A DNA stretch of 64,000 nucleotides from Isoetes taiwanensis. Its lineage: Eukaryota; Streptophyta; Lycopodiopsida; Isoetales; Isoetaceae. The position numbers were made by a program, and so were the translations under genes. Where the stretch lies: the NCBI GenBank assembly GCA_021234155.1, contig JAJEKV010000217.1, positions 500,001 through 564,000 of the forward strand, read 5' to 3'. Shown here one piece after another: positions 45,986 to 59,879 of the stretch. The notes below the pieces were generated by a model that had not been told where the DNA came from, searched no databases, and saw only the letters and a program-made list of their open reading frames with translations. Every line of letters begins with the position of its first letter. The stretch's first letter is position 1.

Positions 45986-48900
45986 AAGAAGCCGCAGACG
46001 AAGAATACGGAGCAAGGGGAACCGACTGAGCGGAGTTTGGGCCCTGTCTTCCTCCCGGATGTGGCAAGTAGAAGCCTGGGGCGCTTTTGCAAGGGCAAGA
46101 CATTCATAAATTCGCAATTAATGCATTGTACTAAAATAAATTCTGATTTTTGCCACCTGGAATCCTAATCCATTTCCAAAGACACAGCCCAATTTTCAAA
46201 TTTTCTGAGAAGGTCTAGGTCAAAGGGTTAGTGATTAGAAGGTGGGGCAGCCCGCTGGTGGCAACCGAGCTGGGCACCCTTCCCCAAGTCAAACGAGGCC
46301 AGGACCTTGCGGGATCCCTCACAAGAGGGGAGAGTCCGGACCCCAAGAGGCGGGATCCAAAAGTTCCCAGGCAGCCTTCCCCGGCAAAGCCGCCCCGGGC
46401 CGTGACGCTAATGACCACCCTCCCGGAGCCCTGCCTCCCCTATCCGACCGTTGATCCTCCGCTCGGGGGCCCTCTTCGAAGGCCCAAAAGATTCCAGATC
46501 GGGTCCGGGAGAACTTGTCAAACCGCTGGGCGCCCCGGAGGTCGGCCTTGTAGAAACCGGGCAGTTGTCTTGTCGCTCGGGCACCGTGGAGGCTTCGAAT
46601 GGCAAATCGACCCCGCCAAATCGTCCGGAATGGCGAAATTACCCCAGGGAGCAAGTTACAAGGTCGGTTTTGCAAAAGAAAGAAACACTCACGCCCTCCA
46701 CGACAAGATCCCGTGATCCACATCCTAGGCCAATTGACTACGAAAGTGTGATGGAAGTGAGCTACTTTGGCGCTTCTTGAGGTCGGGTGGTCTTCTCGCC
46801 ACTAACTTGGTCCCTGTGGCAACGCCGACGCTCGAGTCCATTGGCAGAGTCAAATCGCTGATTCCGAGAGGGAGGTCGCCTGGCCCATCCCCGTGGCCTT
46901 GGGGAGAGGAAATTCGGGCAAGCAGCTTCCGGGATTTTTAGGTCCGCGGCTCAAGGCCAACACCCCCACTCCACGCCAAGTCACGCCAAGCAATGTCCCG
47001 CCCGAACTGACAAAGGAGAGGGCCTCCAAAACGTAAACCCCGTGGGCTGCCGTGTTCTAGAAGGGTTTGGCGCTTTGGGGGCCGAGACTTGGTCCGCTGC
47101 ACTTGGGACTCGGGCCGAGAAGTTGCAGCCGAGAATACGGAGCAAGGGGAACTGACGGAAGGGAGTTTGGGCCTGCCCTCCTCCGATGTGGCAAGTAGAA
47201 GTCGGGGGCTTTTGCTTTGGCAAGACATTCATAAATTCGCAATTAATGCATTGTACTAAAATAAATTCTGATTTTTGCCACCTGGAATCCTAATCCATTT
47301 CCAAAGACACAGCCCAATTTTCGAAATTTTGGAGAAGGTCTAGGTCAAAGGGTTAGTATTAGAACAAAGGGGCAGCCCCTGCTGGTGGCAACCGAAGGGG
47401 CACCCTTCCCAAGTCAAACGAGGCCAGGACCTTGCAGGATCCCTCACAAGAGGGGGGAGAGTCCGGACCCCAAGAGGCGGATCCAAAAGTTCCCGAGGCA
47501 GCCTCTTCCCCGCGCGGCCCCCGGGTCGTGACGCTTAATGACCACCCTCCCGAGTCCGTTCCCCTATCCACCGCTGATCCTCCGCTCAGGGGCCCCTCTT
47601 GGGAAGGCCCAAAAGATTCCAGATCGGTCCGGGAGAACTTGTCAAACCGCTGGGCGCCCCCGAGGTCGGCTTTTGTAGAAACCGTAGTTGTCTTGTCGCT
47701 CGCACCGGGAGGCTCGAATGGCAAATCGACCCCGCCAAATCGTCCGAATGGCGAAATTACCCTAGGGAGCAAGTTACAAGGTCGGTTTTGCAAAAGAAAA
47801 AACACTCACGCCTCCACGATAGTATCCCCGATCCACATCCTAGGCCAATTGACTCACGAGTGTGATGGAAGTGAGCTACTTTGGCGCTTCTTGGAGGTCG
47901 GGTGGTCTTCTCGCCACGGAACTTGGTCCCTGTGGCAACGCCGACGTTTCCGAGTCCATTGGCGAGTCAAATCGCGATTCCCGAGAGGGAGGTCGCCTGG
48001 CCCGGCCCCTGTGGCCTTGGGGAGAGGAAATTCGGCAAGCAGCAGCCCGGGATTTTAGGGTCCGCGGCTCAAGGCCAACACCCCCACTCCACGCCAAGTC
48101 ACGGCCGCAAGGTCCCCGCCCCGACCGGACAAGGAGAGGGCCTCCAAAACGTAAACCCCGTGGGTTGCCGTGTTCTAGAAGGGTTTGCGTTTTGGGGCCG
48201 AGACTTGGTCTCGCTGCACTTGGGACCCCGGCCGAGAAGCCGCAGACGAGAATACGGAGCAAGGGGAACTGACGGAGCGGAGTTTGGGCCTGTCCTCCTC
48301 CCCGATGTGGCAAGTAGAAGTCGGGGGGCTTTGGCACCGGGTGGCAAGACATTCATAAATTCGCAATTAATGCATTGTACGAAAATAAATTCTGATTTTT
48401 TGCCACCTGGAATCCTAATCCATTTCCAAAGACACAGCCCAATTTTCGAAATTTTCGAGAAGGTCTAGGTCAAAGGGTTAGATTAGAACGGTCGGGGCAG
48501 CCCGCTGTGGCAACCGAAGCCGCACCCTTCCCCAAGTCAAACGAGGCCAGGACCTTGCGGGGGATCCCTCACAAGAGGGGAGAGTCCGGACCCCAAGAGG
48601 CGGGGATCCAAAAGTTCCCGAGGCAGCCCTTCCCCGGCAGCGCCTCCTGGGTTGCACGCCACGACCACCCTCCCCGAGCCCGGTTCCCCTATCCCGATTT
48701 GGATCCTCCGCTCAGGGCCCCTCTTCGAAGGCCCAAAAGATTCCGTGATCGGGTCCGGGAGAACTTGTCAAACCGCTGGGCGCCCCGAGGTCGGCCTTGT
48801 AGAAACCGGGCATGTCTTGTCGTTCGGCACCGGGAGGCTCCGAATGGCAAATCGACCGCCAAATCGTCCGGAATGGTTTAAATTACCCTAGGGAGCAAGT

Positions 48901-51900
48901 TACAAGGTCGGTTTTGCAAAAGAAAGAAAACACTCACGCCTCCACGACAAGATCCCGTGATCCACATCCTAGGCCAATTGACTACGAAAGTGTGATGGAA
49001 GTGAGCTACTTTGGCGCTTCTTGGAGGTCGGGTGGTCTTCTCGCCACGGAACTTGGTCCCCTGTGGCAACGCCGACGCTCGAGTCCATTGGCAGAGTCAA
49101 ATCGCGACCCGAGAGGGGAGGTCGCCTCGCCCGCCCCCGTGGCCTTGGGGAGAGGAAATTCGGGCAAGCAGCTCCGGGGATTTTAGGGTCCGCGTCTCCG
49201 CGCCAACACCCCCACTCCCACGCCAAGTCACGGGCGCAAGGTCCCCCCGACCGACAGGAGAGGGCCTCCAAAACGTAAAACCCCGTGGGCTGCCGTGTTC
49301 TAGAAGGGTTTGCGTTTTGGGGGCGGTGACTTGGTCCGGTTGCACTTGGGACCCCGCCGAGAAGCCGCAGACGCAGAATATACGGAGCAAGGGGAACCGA
49401 CGGAGCGGAGTTTGGGCCTGTCCTCCTCCCGATGTGGCAAGTAGAAGTCGGGGGCTTTTGTAAATGGCAAGACATTCATAAATTAATTAATGCATTGTAC
49501 TAAAATAAATTCTGATTTTTTGCCACTGGAATCCTAATCCATTTCCAGCAAAGACACAGCCCAATTTTCAAATTTTCGGAGAAGGTCTAGGTCAAAGGGT
49601 TAAGATTAGAACGGCCGGGCAGCCCGCTGGTGGCAACCGAGCTGGCACCCTTCCCCAAGTCAAACGAGGCCGTGGACCTTTGGGGATCCTCACAAGAGGG
49701 GAGAGTCCGGACCCCAAGAGGCGGATCCAAAAGTTCCCGAGGCAGCCTCTTCCCCGCAGCGCCCCCGGGGTGCACGCCAACGACCACCCTCCCGAGCCCT
49801 GCCCCTATCCGACCGCTGATCCTCCGCTCAGGGCCCTCTTGGGAAGGCCCAAAAGATTCCGTGATCGGGTCCGAGAACTTGTCAAACCGCTGGGCGCCCC
49901 GAGGTCGGGCCTTGTAGAAACCGGGCAGTTGTCTTGTCGCTCGGGCACCGGGGAGGCTCGAATGGCAAATCGACCCGCCAAATCGTCCGAATGGCTTAAA
50001 TTACCCTAGGGAGCAAGTTACAAGGTCGGTTTTGCAAAAGAAAGAAACACTCACGCCTCCACGACAAGATCCCGCATCCACATCCTAGGCCAATTGACTA
50101 CGAAAGTGTGATGGAAGTGAGCTACTTTGGCGTTTTTCTTGGAGGTCGGGTGGTCTTCTGGCCACGGAACTTGGTCCCCTGTGGCAACGCCGACGCTCGA
50201 GTCCATTGGCGAGTCAAATCGCATTCCGAGAGGGGAGGTCGCCCGTCCGGCCCTCGTGGCCTTGGGGAGAGGAAATTCGGGCAAGCAGCCTTCCGGGATT
50301 TTAGGGTCCGGGGGTCAAGGCCAACACCCCCACTCCACGCCAAGTCACGGCGCAAGGTCCCGCCCCGGACCGACAAGGAGAGGGCCTCCAAAACATAAAA
50401 CCCCGTGGGTTGCCGTGTTCTAGAAGGGTTTGCGCTTTGGGGCCGAGACTTGGTCTGTTGCACTTGGGACCCGGCCGGAGAAGCCGCAGACGAGAATATG
50501 GAGCAAGGGGAACTGACGGAGCGGAGTTTGGGCCTGTCCTCCTCCGATGTGGCAAGTAGAAGTCGGGGGCTTTTGCGTTGGCAAGACATTCATAAATTCG
50601 CAATTAATGCATTGTACTAAAATAAATTCTGATTTTTGCCACCTGGAATCCTAATCCATTTCCAGCACACAGCCCAATTTTCAAATTTTCGGAGAAGGTC
50701 TAGGTCAAAGGGTTAAGATTAGAACGGTCGGGCAGCCCGTGGGTGGCAACCGAAGCCGCACCCTTCCCCAAGTCAAACGAGGCTGTGACCTTGCAGGGAT
50801 CCCCACAAGAGGGGAGAGTCCTGGACCCCAAGAGGCTGGATCCAAAAGTTCCCGAGGCAGCCCTTCCTCGGCAGCCCCCGGGGTCAGACGCTAATGACCA
50901 CCCTCCCGGAGCCCTGGCTCCCCTATCCCACCGCTGATCCTCCGCTCAGGCCCCTCTTCGAAGGCCCAAAAGATTCCAGATCGGTCCGGGAGAACTTGTC
51001 AAACCGCGGGGCCCCGAGGTCGGCCTTGTAGAAACCGGCAGTTGTCTTGTCGCTCGGCACCGGGAGGCTTCGAATGGCAAATCGACCGCCAAATCGTCCG
51101 GAATTTAGGGTAAATTACCCTAGGGAGCAAGTTACAAGGTCGGTTTTGCAAAAGAAAGAAACACTCACGCCTCCACGACAAGATCCCGCGATCCACATCC
51201 TAGGCCAATTGACTACGAAAGTGTGATGGAAGTGAGCTACTTTGGCGCTTCTTGGAGGTCGGGTGGTCTTCTGGCCACGGAACTTGGTCCCCAGGGCAAC
51301 GTCGACGCTGCGAGTCCATTGGCAGAGTCAAATCGCGATTCCAGAGAGGGGAGGTCGCCCGGCCCGGCCCCCGTGGCCTTGGGGAGAGGGAAATCGTGGG
51401 GGCAAGCAGCCCGGGGATTTTAGGGTCCGTGGGGCTTTCGGGCCGCCAACACCCCCACTCCACGCCAAGTCACGGCGCAAGGTCCCGCCCGACCGACAAG
51501 GAGAGGGCCTCCAAAACATAAACCCCGTGGGCTGCCGTGTTCTAGAAGGGTTGGCGCTTTTGGGGGCCGAGACTTGGTCTCGTTGCACTTGGGACCGGGC
51601 CGAGAAGCCGCAGACGAGAATACGGAGCAAGGGGAACTGACGGGGAGCGAGTTTGGGCCTGTCCTCCTCCCGATGTGGCAAGTAGAAGTCGGGGGCGCTT
51701 TTGCAGCTGGCAAGACATTCATAAATTCATAAATTCCGAGTCCAATTAATGCATTGTACTAAAATAAATTTGATTTTTTGCCAGCCTGGAATCCTAATCC
51801 ATTTCCAGCACACAGCCCAATTTTCAAATTTTCGGAGAAGGTCTAGGTCAAAGGGTTAGCATTAGAACGGTCGGGGGCAGTTCTGCGTGGCAACCTTGAA

Positions 51901-54900
51901 AGATGGCACCCTTCCCCAAGTCAAACGAGGAGGACCTTGCGGGGATCCCTCACAAGAGGGGAGAGAATGACCCCAAGAGGCGGGGATCCAAAAGTTCCAT
52001 CAGGCAGCCCTTCCTGAAGATAAATGATTGGGGCTGACGCTAATGACCACCTCCCGGAGGGGGTTCCCCTATCCCATTTGATCCTCCGCTTGGGCCCCTC
52101 TTCGGGAAGGCCCAAAAGATTCCAGATCGGTCCCGAGAACTTGTCAAACTGGGCGCCCCCGAGGTCGGCCTTGTAGAAACCGGGCAGTTGTCTTGTCGCT
52201 CGGGCACCGGGAGGTTCCGAATGGCAAATCGACCCCGCCAAATCGTCCGGAATGGCTAAATTACCCTAGGGAGCAAGTTACAAGGTCGGTTTTGCAAAAG
52301 AAAGAAACACTCACGCCTCCACGACAAGATCCCCGCATCCACATCCTAGGCCAATTGACTACGAGTGTGATGGAAGTGAGCTACTTTTGGCGCTTCTTGG
52401 AGGTCGGGTGGTCTTCTGGCCACGGAACTTGGTCCCCAGGGCAACGTCGACGTTCTGAGTCCATTGGCAGAGTCAAATCGCGATTCCGGAGAGGGGAGGT
52501 CGCCCGTCCGTCCCCAGGGCCTTGGGGAGAGGAAATTCGGGCAAGCAGCCTTCCGGGGATTTTAGGGTCCGTGGCTCAAGGCCAACACCCCCACTCCACG
52601 CCAAGTCACGGCGCAAGGTCCCGCCCCGACCGACAAGGAGAGGGCCTCCAAAACGAAAACCCCGTGGGGCTGCCGTGTTCTAGAAGGGTTTGGCGCTTTG
52701 GGGGCCGAGAGACTTGGTCCGTTGCACTTGGGACCTGGCCGAGAAGCTGCAGCCGAGAATACGGAGCAAGGGGAACTGACGGAGCGGAGTTTGGGCCTGT
52801 CCTCCTCCCGATGTGGCAAGTAGAAGTCGGGGGGCGCTTTTGCAGTGGCAAGACATTCATAAATTCGCAATTAATGCATTGTACTGAAAATAAATTCTGA
52901 TTTTTTGCCAGCTGGATTCCTAACCCATCTCCAAAGACAATGTACCCAATTTTTGAAATTTTCGAGAAGGTCTAGGTCAAAGGGTTAGCTAAGGTCAAAG
53001 GAATGGAGTTTGTGGGATCGTTGTACTTGGGGTTGACCTTGGCTCGCTGGACGTTATACTTGGTCTAAGATTGCATTGAGAATATAAGCATCATAACTAT
53101 TAGAATGAAGATAAATGATTACAGAAAAGCATCATAACTACTAGAATGAAGATAAATGATTACAGAAAAGCAAAAGACTAGTGCGGGTTGGGGGTTAGAT
53201 TTGGTTGCTTGTGATGATGGGTTGTGTTTCAAAGATCAAGGCATATGGATAGAGAGAATGCCCTTGTTCAACTGGACCGCTCCCCTAAAGATATTTGACA
53301 TGGATGGCATAATTAACTTGTAATGAATCAATTCGGGCAAGCAACTTCCCGGGGAGTTTAGGGTCCCAATGGCCTCAACACCCCACTCCATGTCAAGATC
53401 GGTTTTGCAAAAGGTCCCACCAAATCCGACAAGGAGAGGGCCTCCAAATCCAAAACCTAGGCGGACTTGCCGATTCTAGAAGGGTTTTTGTTTTGGGGCC
53501 GAAGTTTTGGTCTTCTCGCCACGGAACTTGGTCCCTGTGGCAACGCCGACGCTCGAGTCCATTGGCAGAGTCAAATTGCGATTCTCGAGAGGGGAGGTCG
53601 CCCGTCCGGCCCCCGTGGCCTTGGGGAGAGGAAATTCGGGGCAAGCAGCTTAGGGGGATTTTAGGGTCCGTGCTCAAGGCCAACACCCCCACTCCACGCC
53701 AAGTCACGGCGCAAGGTCCCCGCCCGACCGACAAGGGAGAGGGCCTCCAAAACGTAAACCCCGTGGGTTGCCGTGTTCTAGAAGGGGTTTGCGTTTTGGG
53801 GCCGAGACTTGGTCCGTTGCACTTGGGACCCTGGCCGAGAAGCCGCAGCCTTGAGAATACGGAGCAAGGGGAACTGACGGAGCGGAGTTTGGGCCTGTCC
53901 TCCTCCCCCATGTGGCAAGTAGAAGTCGGGGGCTTTTGCAAAGGTGGCAAGACATTCATAAATTCGCAATTAATGCATTGTACTAAAATAAATTCTGATT
54001 TTTTGCCACCTGGATTCCTAACCCATCTCCAAAGACACAACCCAATTTTCAAATTTTCTGAGAAGGTCTAGGTCAAAGGGTTAGCTAAGGTCAAAGGAAT
54101 GGAGTTTGTGGGATCGTTGTACTTGGGGTTGACCTTGGCTGTTGGGGACGCTATACTTGGTCTAAGATTGCATTGAGAATATAAGCATCATAACTATTAG
54201 AATGAAGATAAATGATTACGTAAAAGCATCATAACTACTAGAATGAAGATAAATGATTACGTAAAAAGCAAAAGACTAGTGCGGGTTGGGGGTTAGATTT
54301 GGTTGCTTGTGATGATGGTTGTGCCCAAAAGATCAAGGCATATGGATAGAGAGAATGCCCTTGTTCAACGGATCGCCCCCTAAAGATATTTGACATGGAT
54401 GGCATAATTAACTTGTAATGAACTCAATTCAGGGGCAAGCAACTTCCGGGGAGTTTAGGGTCCCAAATCGCCCTCAACACCCCCACTCCATGTCAAGATA
54501 CACTGCAAGGTCCCACCAAACCGACAAGGAGAGGGCCTCCAAACGAAACCCCGTGGACTTGCCGTGATTCTAGAAGGGTTTTTGTTTTGGGGGCCGAAGT
54601 TTTTGGTCTTCCGCCACGTAACTTGGTCCCTGTGGCAACGCCGACGCTCGAGTCCATTGGCAGAGTCAAATCGCATTCTCGAGAGGGGAGGTCGCCCGTC
54701 CGGCCCCCGTGGCCTTGGGGGAGAGGAAATTGGGGCAAGCAGCCCGGGGATTTTAGGGTCCGTGGCTCAAGGCCAACACCCCCACTCCACGTCAAGTCAC
54801 GGCGCAAGGTCCCCCCCGAATCTGACAAGGAGAGGGCCTCCAAAACGTAAACCCTGTGGGTTGCCAGGTTCTAGAAGGGTTTGCGTTTTGGGGGCCGAGA

Positions 54901-57460
54901 CTTGGTCTGTTGCACTTGGGACCTGGCCGAGAAGCTGCAGCCGAGAATACGGAGCAAGGGGAACCGACCTGAGCTGAGTTTGGGCCTGTCCTCCTCCCCG
55001 ATGTGGCAAGTAGAAGTCTGGGGCTTTTGCAAAAAGTGGCAAGACATTCATAAATTCGCAATTAATGCATTGTACGAAAATAAATTCTGATTTTTTGCCA
55101 GCTGGATTCCTAACCCATCTCCAGCACACAGCCCAATTTTCGAAATTTTCGGAGAAGGTCTAGGTCAAAGGGTTAGCTAAGGTCAAAGGAATGGAGTTTG
55201 TGGGATCGTTGTACTTGGGGTTGACCTTGGCTCGCTGGACGTTATACTTGGTCTAAGATTGCATTGAGAATATAAGCATCATAACTATTAGAATGAAGAT
55301 AAATGATTACAGAAAAGCATCATAACTACTAGAATGAAGATAAATGATTACAGAAAAGCAAAAGACTAGTGCGGGTTGGGGGTTAGATTTGGTTGCTTGT
55401 GATGATGGTTGTGTTTCAAAGATCAAGGCATATGGATAGAGAGAATGCCCTTGTTCAACGGACCGCCCCTAAAGCTATTTGACATGGATGGCATAATTAA
55501 CTTGTAATGAACTGAATTCGGGGCAAGCAACTTCCGGGGAGTTTAGGGTCCCAGCTCAAGGCCAACACCCCCACTCCATGTCAAGATACGGTGCAAGGTC
55601 CCACCAAATCGACAAGGAGAGGGCCTCCCAAACGTAAACCCCGCGGACTTGCCGATTCTAGAAGGGTTTTGTTTTGGGGCCGAAGTTTTGGTCTTCTCGC
55701 CATAGAACTTGGTCCCTAGTGGCAACGCCGACGCTCGAGTCCATTGGCAGAGTCAAATCGCGATTCCGAGAGGGGAGGTCGCCTCGCCCGGCCCCCGTGG
55801 CCTTGGGGAGAGGAAATTCGGGCAAGCAGCCTTCCGGGGATTTTAGGGTCCGTGGCTCAAGGCCAACACCCCCACTCCACGCCAAGTCAATGGCGCAAGG
55901 TCCCGCCCGAACCGACAAGGAGAGGGCCTCCAAAACGTAAAACCCCGTGGGTTGCCGTGTTCTAGAAGGGTTTGCGCTTTGGGGCCGAGACTTGGTCCGC
56001 TGCACTTGGGACCCCGGCCGAGAAGCCGCAATGGAGAATACGAGCAAGGGGACCTGACGGAGGGAGTTTGGGCCTGTCCTCCTCCCGATGTGGCAAGTAG
56101 AAGTCGGGGGCTTTTGCAGCTGGCAAGACATTCATAAATTCGCAATTAATGCATTGTACTTAAAATAAATTCTGATTTTTGCCAGTTTGATTCCTAACCC
56201 ATCTCCAAAGACACGCCCAATTTTCAAATTTTCTGAGAAGGTCTAGGTCAAAGGGTTAGCTAAGGTCAAAGGAATGGAGTTTGTGGGATCGTTTGTACTT
56301 GGGGTTGACCTTGGCTCACGGACGCTTATACTTGGTCTAAGATTGCATTGAGAATATAAGCATCATAACTATTAGAATGAAGATAAATGATTACAGAAAA
56401 GCATCATAACTACTAGAATGAAGATAAATGATTACAGAAAAGCAAAAGACTAGTGCGGGTTGGGGGTTAGATTTGGTTGCTTGTGATGATGGTTGTGTTT
56501 CAAAGATCAAGGCATATGGATAGAGAGAATGCCCTTGTTCAACGGATCGCCCCTAAAGCTATTTGACATGGATGGCATAATTAACTTGTAATGAATCAAT
56601 TCGGGCAAGCAACTTCCTGGGAGTTTAGGGTCCCACCAAGGCCAACACCCCACTCCATGTCAAGATACTGCAAGGTCCCCACCAACCGGGACAAGGAGAG
56701 GGCCTCCGAAACGTAAACCCTGTGACTTGCCAGATTCTAGAAGGGTTTTTGTTTTGGGGGCCGAAGTTTTGGTCTTCTGGCCACGGAACTTGGTCCCCAG
56801 GGCAACGTCGACGCTCGAGTCCATTCAGAGTCAAATCGCGATTCCGGAGAGGGAGGTCGCCCCGCCCGGCCCCTGTGGCCTTGGGGAGAGGAAATTCGGG
56901 GCAAGCAGCTTCCGGGGGGATTTTAGGGTCCGTGCTCTAGCATCAACACCCCCACTCCACGTCAAGTCACGGCGCAAGGTCCCGCCCTAATCTGACAAGG
57001 AGAGGGCCTCCAAAACGTAAACCCTGTGGGTTGCCAGGTTCTAGAAGGGTTTGCATTTTGGGGGCCGAGACTTGGTCTGTTGCACTTGGGACCTGGCCGA
57101 GAAGCTGCAGCCGAGAATACGGAGCAAGGGGAACAGACGGAGCGGAGTTTGGGCCTGTCCTCCTCCCGATGTGGCAAGTAGAAGTCGGGGGGCGCTTTTG
57201 CAGTGGCAAGACATTCATAAATTCGCAATTAATGCATTGTACGAAAATAAATTCTGATTTTTTGCCAGCTGGATTCCTAATCCATCTCCATCACACGTTC
57301 CCCAATTTTCGAAATTTTCGGAGAAGGTCTAGGTCAAAGGGTTAGCTAAGGTCAAAGGAATGGAGTTTGTGGGATCGTTGTACTTGGGGTTGACCTTGGC
57401 TCGCTGGACGTTATACTTGGTCTAAGATTGCATTGGACGTAAAACCCCGCGGACTTGATA
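45986..57460. repeat. Array of about 1.1-kb tandem repeats, right copy (11 units)
   Basis: The marker GACATTCATAAATT occurs at 46099, 47224, 48348, 49471, 50585, 51714, 52852, 53951, 55043, 56127 and 57210, giving spacings of 1083-1138 bases. The first six intervals belong to one type (with GTGATGGAAGTGAGCTACTT), the last four to another (with CAAAGGAATGGAGTTTGTGG and a doubled ACTAGAATGAAGATAAATGA). Units contain subrepeats of about 330 bases. GC-rich and AT-rich halves alternate. Open frames do not stay in step from unit to unit. Confidence 0.95.
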
Positions 57461-57539
57461 AATGATTCTAGAAGGGTTTTTGTTTTGGTTTTTCTCGCTT
57501 CCCTAAAGCTATTTGACATGGATGGCATAACTAACTTGT

Positions 57540-58290
57540 AATGATGGTTGGTTTTGTTTCTAAAACAATTGTACCTTGATGAAAGATTGCTTCATAGTTT
57601 CCAAGTGAAAATTTTTTAATGTGTCCGCGACCGGGGCCTTTGTTGCCCCCCTGGTCAAAGACTCGCCTTTTTTCGATGCACACTCTTTTAGTTATGCATT
57701 TTATTGCATTTATGGTTTATAAATTCGTAGTTAATGCATGGCATGGAATTAAATTATGGTTTTTGGTCAGCTGGCTTCTATGGTCATCACAAGATACAGG
57801 AAAATTTCCAAAATTTTCCGATAAGGTCCGCAGTCAAGCTGCTGGGGTTAGAACGGTCCGGGCGTCCCCGTTGTTGGGCAAGCATGACCGCACCCTTCCC
57901 CAAGTCAAACAAGGCGACTTTGAATGGCCACCTCAGTAGAGGGGAGAGTCCCGTCCCCAGGAGACGGACCCCAAAAACGTTCTCGAGGCAGCCTGTCTCC
58001 GCACCGCCTTCGGGGATCAGATGGCTAATGAACACCCCCGAAGCTCGGTTCCCCTATATATTTGACCGCTGAATCCTCCGCTCAAGGATCCAAACCGTGG
58101 ACTGCTCAAATAAGCCTAGGGACAAACATTTTAATGAGCTTCACATTAAAAAAAAAGATGCAAAAACAATAACGCCGCTTATAACAAAATACGCCGCAAG
58201 GACGCCGAGAAGGTCTAGGGCGACGCAGCTAAGGTAAAGGAATGGAGTTTGTGGGATCGCGACGGGACGCCGCATGCGACTATACTTGGT
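57540..58290. repeat. Diverged edge unit and palindromic patch, right copy
   Basis: 57540-58110 mirrors 4060-4760. 58140-58290 mirrors 3860-4015, with AACGCCGCTTATAACAAAAT and GACGCCGCATGCGAC, but pieces of array sequence (AGAAGGTCTAGG, AAAGGAATGGAGTTTGTGGG) are spliced into it at 58205-58258. 58290-58490 is unassigned. Confidence 0.6.
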
Positions 58291-58489
58291 CTAATATTGC
58301 ATTGAACTCAAACAAGGTGGACTTGGCTTTTTCTAGAACTTTTTTTTGCCCTACTTCTTCGAGGTTCAAAGCTATATGGACATGGATGGCATAACTAACT
58401 TGTAATGAACTCGTTTTGTTTCGCAAACAACTATTCTAAGGTTAGTATATCATGTTTTTTAGATTGAATAGGTTTTTGGATTGAATGGT

Positions 58490-59345
58490 GCATGCCCAAC
58501 CTTTGTTTTTTTTGGTTTCCTTTCCTTTTTCTTCTTCTTTGTTCTTGATTTTTTTTTTTCTTCCCATTCTTCCATGCCTGGAATTCATTGGTTTTCCTCC
58601 TTCTTTCTTTCTCATGCTTCATTTCTTCCTCATTCTTCCTCATGCTTCATTTCTTCCTCCTTCTTCCATGCTTCATTCTTTCCTCATTCTTTCTTCCCAT
58701 ATTTCTTCTTTTCCTCATTTCTTTCTCATTCTTTCTTCCTCATTCTTTTTTCATTTCTTTCTTCCTCATGCTTTCTCATTCTTTATTCCTCACTCTTTCT
58801 CATTCTTCCTCATTCTTTCTAATTTCTTGCTTTCTCATTTCTTTCTCATGCTTTCTCATTTCTTTCTCATTTCTTTCTCATGCTTTCTCATTTGTTTCTC
58901 ATTTCCATTCTTTCTCATGCTTTCTCATTCCTAATTCTTTTCCCTCCCTTCCCTCATTTCTTTCTTCTCTTCCCTTCCTTATTCTTCATTTTTTTTCATT
59001 TCTTATTCTTCATTCTTTTTAATGTCATTTCTTCATTCTTCATTTGTTTCTTATTCTTCACATTTCTTCCTCACTTTCCATTCGATCCTTTTCTTTCCCT
59101 TCCCTTATTTCTTCCTTCCATTCTATTCCCTTCCCTTCTCTTATTTCCTCTTATTTTTCTTCATTCTTTCTTGTTTCTTCTCTTATTTCTTCTCTATTCT
59201 ATCCTTATTTCTTCCCTTCTATTCTCTTATTTCTTTTCTCTTGTTTTATTTCTATCTCTTGTTTTCTATCCCCCTTTTTTTTTTTCCTTTCTTTTCTTCT
59301 TCGATCTTTTTCTTCTTTGTTCTTATTCCTCTAATGCTTTGTTAC
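58490..59345. repeat. Long polypyrimidine tract (C/T on plus strand)
   Basis: Mirror of 2890-3715: TTTCTCATTTCTTTCTCATG and CATTCTTCCTC variants over about 850 bases. The Phe/Ser/Leu frames in it reflect composition. The purity of the C/T strand is kept although the words differ from those of the left copy. Confidence 0.9.
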
Positions 59346-59464
59346 TTCAAGGTGTTTTCTATTACGATTTGGACCCGACAGATCTTGTACACGCTGCCCT
59401 TATTTTGGTAAGTAGTTGATCGTGACTTGCATTTTATTTTTATAGTTTTAAGTAGGTTAAAAAA

Positions 59465-59860
59465 ATTGATGGAGTGGCTTGTTCAAGGGCACGGGTCGGC
59501 TCCACCTAGAGTGGGGAGGACCATGTACCCGGGTTCGAAGTCCACTTTCACTACAATCATAAATGTTTCCTAGGTTAATGAGTGGTTTGTTCAAGGGCAC
59601 GGGCCGGCTCCACCTAGAGTGGAGAGGACCACGCACTCGGTTCAAGTCCACTTCCAGCCCACTTGTTATTTTTTAGGTTTAAAATAAAATTGTAGTGGCT
59701 TGTTCAAGGTCACTTGGCCGGCTCCACCTTTGTGTGGAGAGGACTAGGTGTCCCGGTCCAAGTCCACTTTTTCTTCTCATTCTTAGGTAGATGTGGCTAC
59801 GGCAAGGACATGGTCGGCTCCACCACTGAAGTGGGGAGGACCGTGTGTTCGGGCCTTAGT
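59465..59860. repeat. Four tandem short hairpin units, right copy
   Basis: Units begin near 59472, 59580, 59694 and 59770. The second is 72 bases from AGTGG to CCACT. Stems CTCCAC / GTGGAG are kept while loops change: CTAGA, CTAGA, CTTTGT, CACTGAA. Three of the four carry GGTTCAAGTCC-like words. Mirror of 2340-2770. Confidence 0.75.
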
Positions 59861-59879
59861 TCACGCTTTTATTGTCGTC

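Noticed and set aside
46231-57345. Dozens of 60-235 codon frames on both strands in the 1.1-kb array
   Set aside because: They change frame from unit to unit, overlap on both strands and have proline/arginine-rich composition typical of GC-rich repeats. No persistent protein.
59465-59860. tRNA genes
   Set aside because: Despite the 72-base length and a box B-like word, that word lies within 12 bases of the 3' end and no D or T arm can form.
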